NCBI RefSeq assembly: GCF_032854445.1
Contig: NC_088295.1
Coordinates: forward strand, 86,412,644 to 86,449,835
Direction of reading: 5' to 3'
Origin: Liolophura sinensis
Taxonomy: Eukaryota > Mollusca > Polyplacophora > Chitonida > Chitonidae
Length of the DNA: 37,192 nucleotides
Part shown: positions 25,501 through 34,500 of the stretch, piece by piece
How positions within the stretch are numbered: the first letter of the stretch is position 1
Layout of the letters: every line of letters begins with the position of its first letter
Translations under genes and position numbers: made by a program
The notes under the pieces: model-generated
Told to the model about the DNA's origin: nothing
Seen by the model: only the letters and a program-made list of their open reading frames with translations
Database searches by the model: none

Positions 25501-28500
25501 TGACTGTTTCCATTGGCTGTTTTCAGGATCGTGAAATGAAGAGACAACAAGCCGTGTTAATGAAGGAACAGGTGAGTAACTCAAGTGGAGCAACCTGTGG
25601 TGGTCAGTGGAGTGGATTGTGCTGGCTGTTTTACCTGTCTCTTTTACCTGTCTCTATGGCCTCCTGAAATTAACATGGCTCCTTGTGTTGTCACTAATTA
25701 TTGTAAAAGCTTGAGTACTCATATAACCTTCTCAACAAATACATTCTTCTGCTACATAAGGGATTAATAGACCTGGAATGGATCAGTGTCTACCATTTCA
25801 CATTATAGACATTGTGTCATAGCTTAGAGCTTAAAAACATGAGGCTGAGCCAAGCCACAGACCTCTGCTGAACAAGGAGGTTTGTTAGAAACCAACAGTA
25901 GACCTGGCAGAACAGACTTTATAGAAACTTGCAGACAGTAGATAAGGTGATGATGGACTTCGTAGAAACCAACAGACAAGCCAAGATGATGACGGCATCA
26001 GGGCTTAGTTAACATGGTTAGAAGCAGGTCTATTTCTCCTGTTTATATACTGGCTTTTGTCATTGGAACCAAGTTTTTGTTGCATTTCGGCATCTGTGCT
26101 TGTAGATCCTACATTTATATGTATGTTAGAATTACATTTAGTTTTACTTTATTGTGCGTTTTTTTTTTTGTTTTTTTTATACCACTCTGGCTTTTTATTC
26201 TATAGAAAAGCAGTGTAGTCTATCTGAACTATTAAAAAGCAATCATGAACTTATGATATGTACATCAGCATTAAAGCAGTCCTTGACTTTATGTGTCTGA
26301 TATGATACTAAATAATGCTTTGTTTGAAATTGCATTTATTTGCACGTATGTTTTACAAGTACTAGTACATGATGTAGGAAATATTTTAAAGATGCTATAA
26401 CAGATTTTGGGTGAAAAATGGATCTGCCCAAATCAAGTCTGTTTTATCTATTAATGTCGAATAGCCCAAATATTTACCTTTTACAAAATGTGAGTCTCAT
26501 CTGTACATGTGTTACCATTTTAAATCGTGATAAATTTTGTAAAATTTATAATGTGACTTGCTTTATAACTTTTTAAAACATTAGAATCATTTTAATGCTA
26601 TGAATACTGCAAGTACAAGTCTTTCTGATACAGATACTTTCTGAAAATCAATACTTTTAGAGAAATTGATGAGTGAATATGGATTTTTTTTTTGCCAAAA
26701 ATATCTGGTATAGCTTCTGTAAATAAATCTAGTTTTCACGAATTGTACTTTGCTATTTATATGCTTAATTTTTTGTGGGAAGAGCACATGTAATGGTACC
26801 CAGACTGGGTGGTGTGACTATGGCATTAGGCCTTTTTTCTTGTACTGTTATATGTGGCTATGGTCTTCTTCTACATTCAGCTGTTCAAAATAGAATATCT
26901 ATTATTTTGTCTCTGTTTGAAGAGGAGGAAAAGCAACAAGCTGCAGACCAGAATCTGTTGTATAAAATATAACATTTTATACATCCCTGAGCCTGAACCT
27001 CTCTAGTATATGGCTTATCCACCCACCCGTCCACTTATTTCTCAGCACCTGGATTCATGGGGTAATACCCATAGACCATGTACATCTACAGCCTTGTCCT
27101 GAATGGGAAAAGTGTATCTCAATGACCATATCCTATCTCTGCAGGTGTAACAGTCACAACATTCATACATCAGATCTATGTCTATTTAACTGTTGCCATC
27201 TTAATTTCTATTTGTATTAATGCTATTTTTTATGCACAAGTATTTTATTTGCCAAAAGTGCTGCATAAGTCGCTCAATGCTTTCTCACCTCTGTCATTAT
27301 TTTCTCTGCTTTCTGTGGCTCTGTACATGTATGTATTTAGTTGCTTGACATCCTTGACATCCTAACGGAGCTGTAGCTGTGACTCGTTGTCCCCAACCTC
27401 TTGGCATGTCCTGTGTAGCTTTTTAGTTGAATGTCAAGATAAACTGAGTTTGTTAATATTCTAAATGTTATAATGTAAGTGTTTTCTGTTCTGATTGAAT
27501 AGTTTACATTGAAATATAAAATCCGTTCTTTTCATTTTAATTTTATTTTAATGCTATGTTGTCAAAGTTTAAATGTTGTAATGTGTTCGTTGTACAAACT
27601 TTGTCACAACTGGGCCTTTTCTATTTATGTATGTTCACTATATCCGGAAATACAACTTTTAATTTTCCCCCACTCTGTCAATGGCCCTTTTATTGTTGAA
27701 TGATTATTTTGATTTTGATTGACGCATTTGGCACCTCCTTTTTATTACATTGCTGCCCAGGAAAGAGAATGGCAGAAACAGATGATGCTAATCGCTAACA
27801 TGGTATGATATGATCTCAGTTTCATTTGTCCAGTCAGATTAGTGACAAACATGAACAAACACTTTTTCTTCCATATATTAGACCGAACGAGCAGGACAAG
27901 ATTTTTAGATAAAGGGAAGAACTCTGTTTGCTATTTGTTTTAGATAAGGGGAAGAACTCTGTTTGCTAGTTGTTCATCAGTAGTCTAGGGGTTTTGATAT
28001 GGGTTTGTTTAATGCACTCCATCTCCTTGATACATGTGTGTTGTGATCTTTGTTTGAATGTCACATGTATGTGTGTAGTTCTTCGTTTTACATTTTATTC
28101 AGAGCATCTGATTGAAGTTTTATTCAGGTCTGCAGCTGACACAACATTAAATCAGTTTTATTTAACATTCAGTTTGACTTCTATGGCTCGTTTTTTTGGG
28201 TTGCACAACATTACCGTACATCAAGCGCATCAAGTGACAATAGGTTGTCATTGATGTTATGTCAGGCACAAGTTACGACTGCTTCGTAAAATGGCCCCTC
28301 TGACCCTTGATCTGTACATACACCTGTAGGTTACTTACTTGTGTTTTTAATAGGACATTTATATCAGCGTGACACTTGTTCTTTTTTTATTCACTTCATT
28401 CACAAATGTTGGAAGTCAGGCAAATGTTATGATCCTGAAGATTTTGGGACAAAGAATTCGTTGTGATATGTTGTCACATTCATCTTGGTTTGTTGAAATG

Positions 28501-31500
28501 ATACACTTCATTTGGCTTTTCTGTCAATTAAGTGATGCCTCAGGTAGTGCAGAATTTTACTGTGTCTTCTTTTACTGCTTTGTAGGAAAGGGAAAGGAGA
28601 CGTCAACACATGCTGTTAGTGAAGGCCTTAGAAGCCAGGAGAAAGCAAGAGGTAAAATTCATTAGTAGTTTAGTGGATGGATAATTAGTGGATGGTCTCA
28701 TTGCAATGGATTAAATTTGATTTTTAATTTAAATTGACAGATCAAAATAGGCAAACGAACAAAGAAGTGTAACTCTATTTAGTCGTTGATTTCAGTTGGT
28801 TATTATTATCAGTGTTCTGTTCAAAATGATATTATAGGAAAGAGAAAAAGCCAAAGAAGAAAAGAAGGCAGAAAAGATCTTTATCAGAGAAAAGAAAGTG
28901 GTAAGTATTTTGTGTAACATATGCTACATTGCATAGTTGTAAACAATTATGTTACAGATAATGAATTATTTCCACAATCCTATACAGGAAACCAGTTGAC
29001 ATTAATTTTTGCTCAGATTTAAAGCATAGCTATTCCCCTGTAAGGACCAATTAAATAAATAGTTAAATATGTTCAATATGCATAGAACATCTTGCCTTGG
29101 TTACATGTGAATGTTTAGTTAAAAGACTTCTGCGGTGTCATTCTTCCTAGGAACAGAAACGCCTAGAAATGCAGCTTGCTCAGGAGTTGAAACAACCAAG
29201 AGAGGATTTGGAGCTAAGAGACCTCAAGGTAAGTCAATTTACATTCTCTACAGCTTGAGCAAACTACACCATTTTGTTTGTTGACATCCCAGTTTCTGTA
29301 TTCAAGGTTTTCTTGTAGGACTTGTGCAAGCATGATTTTGTGATGTATGATAACACAGCCATAAAGATTTGATTAACATGCATGACTCTCAGTACACCTA
29401 ATTTGTGGCGCTGCCCAACTAATGTAAGATGTGTTTATTGTAGCAATTGCCTGACTTGAACCGGTTGCCAGGAGTTAAACTGCCTGGCCAGGCTCTGGCA
29501 GATTGTATTATGGTCCTGGAGTTCCTGAACAACTTTGGGGAGGCTCTTGGATTCGGTCAGTTGGACAACATCTTTTTTTTTCTGTTACTAAAGAATGTTT
29601 CTACTTCACAGTATTGCCTGTGATACATGTATACAGCAAGAGGATATAGTTTGCTGCAGGCTGATAAAATGTAGACAAATTGCCGTAACACTACTGAGTG
29701 ATATTAGTGTCACTTTTACTATGTGTAACACTATGGAGTGATATTAGTGTCACTTTTACTATGTGTAACACTACAGAGTGATATTAGTGTCATTTTTACT
29801 ATGTGTAACAGCTGCATACTTTTCTGTTTCCATTTCCCTTGTTTCTGTAATATTAATACGCTGGCACATATTTGTACCTTCTTATATGATGTTGCATAGT
29901 TTGAGAGTGTTTCTATATCAACTATAACCATGTCACTTCAAGACTTAAGATTGAAATGTAAGTGACAATGTCTTTTGTTTGTGAGCAGATAGTACGTCCA
30001 TGCCAAATCTAGACACCTTGCAGAAGGGACTGATGAATGACAATGAGGATGACGTAGAGGAACTTATGTCCATTATCACCCACCTGGTACAGTTTGCTAT
30101 AGATGACCCAGGTGTTCCTAATCCCAAAGAGGTAAGCGGATTGCCGCTGTCTTTTTAGAACGCCTTAACTGTGTGCTCTGTCATTTATGATAGTCATCAC
30201 TCTTTGTTTTCTGTCAACAAATTGTATGTAACTATTATCATGCAGGAGTGTCAGTTTCTGATCCATTTGAAGCGACAGAGTGTTGAAGTAGCGGTATTGT
30301 GTTATGGTTGACTTTTAAAGACATTATAGCTGAGTTAGAATAGCCTGAATGGTTAATTAATCTGTAAGTAATTGGAGAAGCCATTCTGTGAAATGTCATT
30401 AAGATAACATTAAGATAATGAATTTAATGGTGTGTTTTTTTTTTGTTTTTTTTTATATTTTTTGTTTAAAGATAGCTTTTCATCTTGCATGTGCTTCAGT
30501 CTTTATTTATGGTGATGTAAATGGTAAGCTCATTGGTATGCCATCTTAAAGTACATGTGTAAAGCTTGGAGAGAAAGAAGAGTTGTTGGTGAAGGCTTGT
30601 TTTTTGTGACTCAGGCATTAACGAAGATGGGTCAGAAGATCACGGACCTGGAGGTGACAGACACTGTAGTGTCTGAGGTGTTACGTGTGTTCGTCAAAGC
30701 CAGGGCAGGCAAGCAGCATGAGGTAAACACTGTCAGCAACATAATAAGGATCATTTTTCACTTTTCAAAGTGCTGCCTGCATGTATTGTCGGTGTGGATC
30801 TTTTTCACAAAACTGTATATTTGTTTTTCGTAATTTTTCTCTTATTCACCTTATGGCACTACAAACTAGACAACATCTTTTGTGAAAAAAGTGCCAAGAA
30901 ATATGACTAAGGAAGTTCTGCCAGGTTATTATTGAACATGTTTTCTCCATAAAATATTTAATATCATTTAGAGCCTCATTGATTTTTAATTATTCTGTGA
31001 CAGGAGGCCAAGTATACAGTATCAAATTTCGACTTGTTCTGAGATAGAATTTTAGGAATCTAATGTATAGGTTAGTGTTAAAGTATTTCTGGTGGTTTAA
31101 GTGTTACTTTTCTATTCTCATCCAGCTGTGCAAGTTGCTTGAGGACAAACCTATTGAGGCCTTAAACTCCACCCAGAAGGCAGCTATCCTTGCCTTCCTA
31201 TGCAATGAAATCCTCTGTAGCAGACTCATCACCAGGTATGTAGAACGACACACTGAACGGTTAATAATTGTGTTATGGCTTTGTCTCCCTGGCGTGAATT
31301 TTTGTGAAGTATTTGAATGTTGAAATATTTTTCCACTATCAGCCTGATAACAATAAAACACAAAAAACATAAAAAAATGTATTTATATATTTACTCTCGG
31401 CAAGGTTGATGAAAATACTGTAACTGTAGGCAGGCATGTGCTTGCTAGAGTAATATTTTTAGTTGCTCATTCACATTTACTAAATACTCGGTGTTTCTTT

Positions 31501-34500
31501 TGTCCTTTTCAGTGAAATCGACAACAACATTGAAACCATGTCTAACCTTCGCAGGGACAAGTGGGTAGTGGAGGGAAAGTTAAGAAAGTGAGTACAGTTC
31601 TCTCAGAATAACCAATATTTTGATCCCACATGACCTTTATGAATAATACTTCTTAAAGTGGTAAAGTAATATTTTCGGTAATGTCATTGTACTACAGATG
31701 TATTTTTTGTATGTTTTACATGGGTGTATGTACACTTGCCAGTGAGCCATGAATTGTACATATATGTATAAATGTATCCCTGCAGGTTGCGAGTGGTCCA
31801 TGCTAAAAAATTCAACCGTCCGGAGCAGAAGGCAGCTGCTCAGCTGGATAATTCAACGATATCAAACAGCAGTATTGGTGGAGAAACTGACACAGAGACT
31901 AACATGTCACAGCCTATGATGGAGACGCAGAGCAGTAAGCAGGGCAGTGATGAAGAGGATGATGAGAGTGGTAATGAGAGTGATGCCACCAATGTGACTG
32001 GCAATAACTCTGAGGTCAGTCCCAGACAGGGCAGCTTTGTGGTTTGCAAGTGTCCTACATCATTGTAGGGAATATGCTTGTGTTAGCATTTGTGTTTTGT
32101 AACAGAATTAGTCGGTGTATTTGTAGCATGCTCTTTCAGTCCTATTTTACTATTTGTCAGGTGTACTAACAAAGGAGGTTTTGATCCTGTGTGTGTCTTG
32201 ACTACGTACACTGCATCATTTCATTCCTGTGTTACCATTTGATTAAACCCCAATAAAACAATACATGTGATACAGCATTTATACAAATCATCAGTTATAC
32301 ATCCAAATTAGCTTTGGATGTATGCAAGACTCAAGGATGAGCTACACAGACGGTCCAAATGACAGTAGACCACATCGTTTTATTCTGTTATGTTGCAGTG
32401 CGTGTGTACTTCATGTATGTTTTATCAGCACACATACACCGATAATTATGGCGCAATAAAGGAAAGAACAAATGAGTTCACAGCTTTGGACTGTCTTGGT
32501 ACAGAGGGGAAGGAGTTTTACGAGCTCCCATATGTAACACATGCAATGACTGTATTCCTGGAGAGACTCACAAATTATTAAATGAATACACTTCTGCTTT
32601 ATTTAGGAGGAGGACCCTATCACGGCAGAGGAATGTGAGAAAAAGATTGAGAAGCTTACAAAAGTGAGTTACAATGTAGCATATGTTTTTTCACTCCTCA
32701 TATGCTCATGTCTTACTATATACTATTTTGGCAACTTGGCTGGTGTCAATGCCTAAATCTTAAAGAGTGTTAGAGTACATAAATGTATATCATATTTATA
32801 AAAGAAAAAATAAAAAAAAAATACCCTGCTATTTTACGACACCTAATAGATGCCTGGTTAACACCTGTTGTGTTTTGTTTTTAACAGCAACACAGTCAGT
32901 ACCGTAACAAAGTGTTCAGTGCGTCTCACAAATTGAGGGGGACGTGTTTTGGGCAGGATCGTTACAAGAGGTGGTACTGGGTGTTACCCTATCTAGGGGG
33001 TGTGTTTGTGGAGGGTCTAGAGTCTGGGGAACTGGGTGGTCGGTTTGACTTCACGTCAACCAGTAAGCTGTGTATGATAGACCAGAGGACAGATGAGATG
33101 AAACAGAGGCTGGAGAAGTGTAAGCTGGAAATCCAGAAGCTGGAGAATGGGGAGCTGGAAGAGGAGCAGCGGCTGGTGAAAACAGAGCCCATGGATGTCA
33201 GTGAGGAAAATGTCAAACCCTGTCCCAAGCTCGAGGCTGACAGTGAGAAACTGACTCCTAAAGCTGAAGTTAACGGCCTTGAGCACACTACTTCTAATTC
33301 TACCTCAGAAAGTCAGAACCAGCCTAACGACAAATCATTGTGCAATGGCGATGTGGACGCTGGCTCAAATCACGTACCTGTGTGTAAGCAGGAGGGTGTT
33401 GTGTGCGAAAAAGACACAGAATCAAGTTCTCATTTATCCCAAGAAAAGGCAGCTTCAAATAATTTATCAGATTTGTTGAACTCCAAACCAGAAGTGTCAT
33501 CAGACGAGACTTGTGTTAAAACCAGCAGTCCTGTTATAACATCCATGCCTCTCACAAACGGGACCGCAAGCTCAGAGTCTAGTGTAACAGAATCCAAGCC
33601 TAGCTTTCTCAGTATAGACTCAATGTTGAAGAAGGAAGACACTGGGCCAACACTTCATAACAACCATTTCCTCCCACCAGGTCTTCTGCCTGATGGACCT
33701 TTCTCTGCTGAGCAAATGCTCAAGAACTTGTCTGACCGACAGAACCACAAGCCTTGGTTCAGTATTTTACCCCGTCTGGCTTGTGACGGCTCGGCGGGTG
33801 ACCATTCATCAGATTTACCCAGAGCACAGCTCAATTCATCCATGTCATTTCTATCTCCTGTGCCATTCCGAGCATTTCAAATGCACAGCCCAACATTCAG
33901 CTCATTCCAAATGGGTCAGATTGGAGTTTCTCAGTCTGATTATAATTTATTACCTCTAACCCCAAAGAGTTCCACCCCAGGAGGAGATTCCTTTAAAGTG
34001 CCCAACACCCCAGGAGAGTGCCCCACCACATCCAACTCTCCCGCTCCATCAGACCTGCTCAAGTATGAACCCGCAGAGCCCATTCCCATACCTGAAGGTA
34101 AGGTTCATGTATACTGAACCGTGTGTTTAACAGCTATTTCATACCATGTAACAAGGAGCTATGTTAAGCTGAATCCTTTCCGTAGGCAGGTATCTACAGG
34201 TATGCATGGCTTGAATGCAAAGTGAACAGGTATATTATTGATTTACATTACTGAGATTCTCCACCTTTACTCTTCTTGAACCATTCAAGGCAATAAGCAG
34301 TGTACAGAGCTTGCTGGTCTGTTAAGAGATACTTGATCTCAGTTGAGATCTCTGCCTTTCACTAATGTGTCATACACGTGTACATATAGCTCTTTCAAGA
34401 AGTTTTGTTTCATTGATTAGTTTTAAAGTAATACATGATCAGTGTAACTAATTTTCATGTGTGCTTTTGTTGTGGAGTTAATTTTGTGAGTAGCATTGAA

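Larger units (their letters stand above)
27803..28585 (+). other. Intron 17 (783 bp)
   Basis: Holds the 35-bp duplication at 27904-27973 and a possible MITE remnant near 28190-28298. Confidence 0.75.

Noticed and set aside
23331-25526. Possible missing BAZ2 exon in the 2.2-kb intron 15
   Set aside because: Exons 14-16 align to human BAZ2B with equal length across the junction, so no residues are missing.
32989-33288. 99-codon minus-strand frame
   Set aside because: Antisense of exon 28, whose WHIM2 homology is unambiguous.
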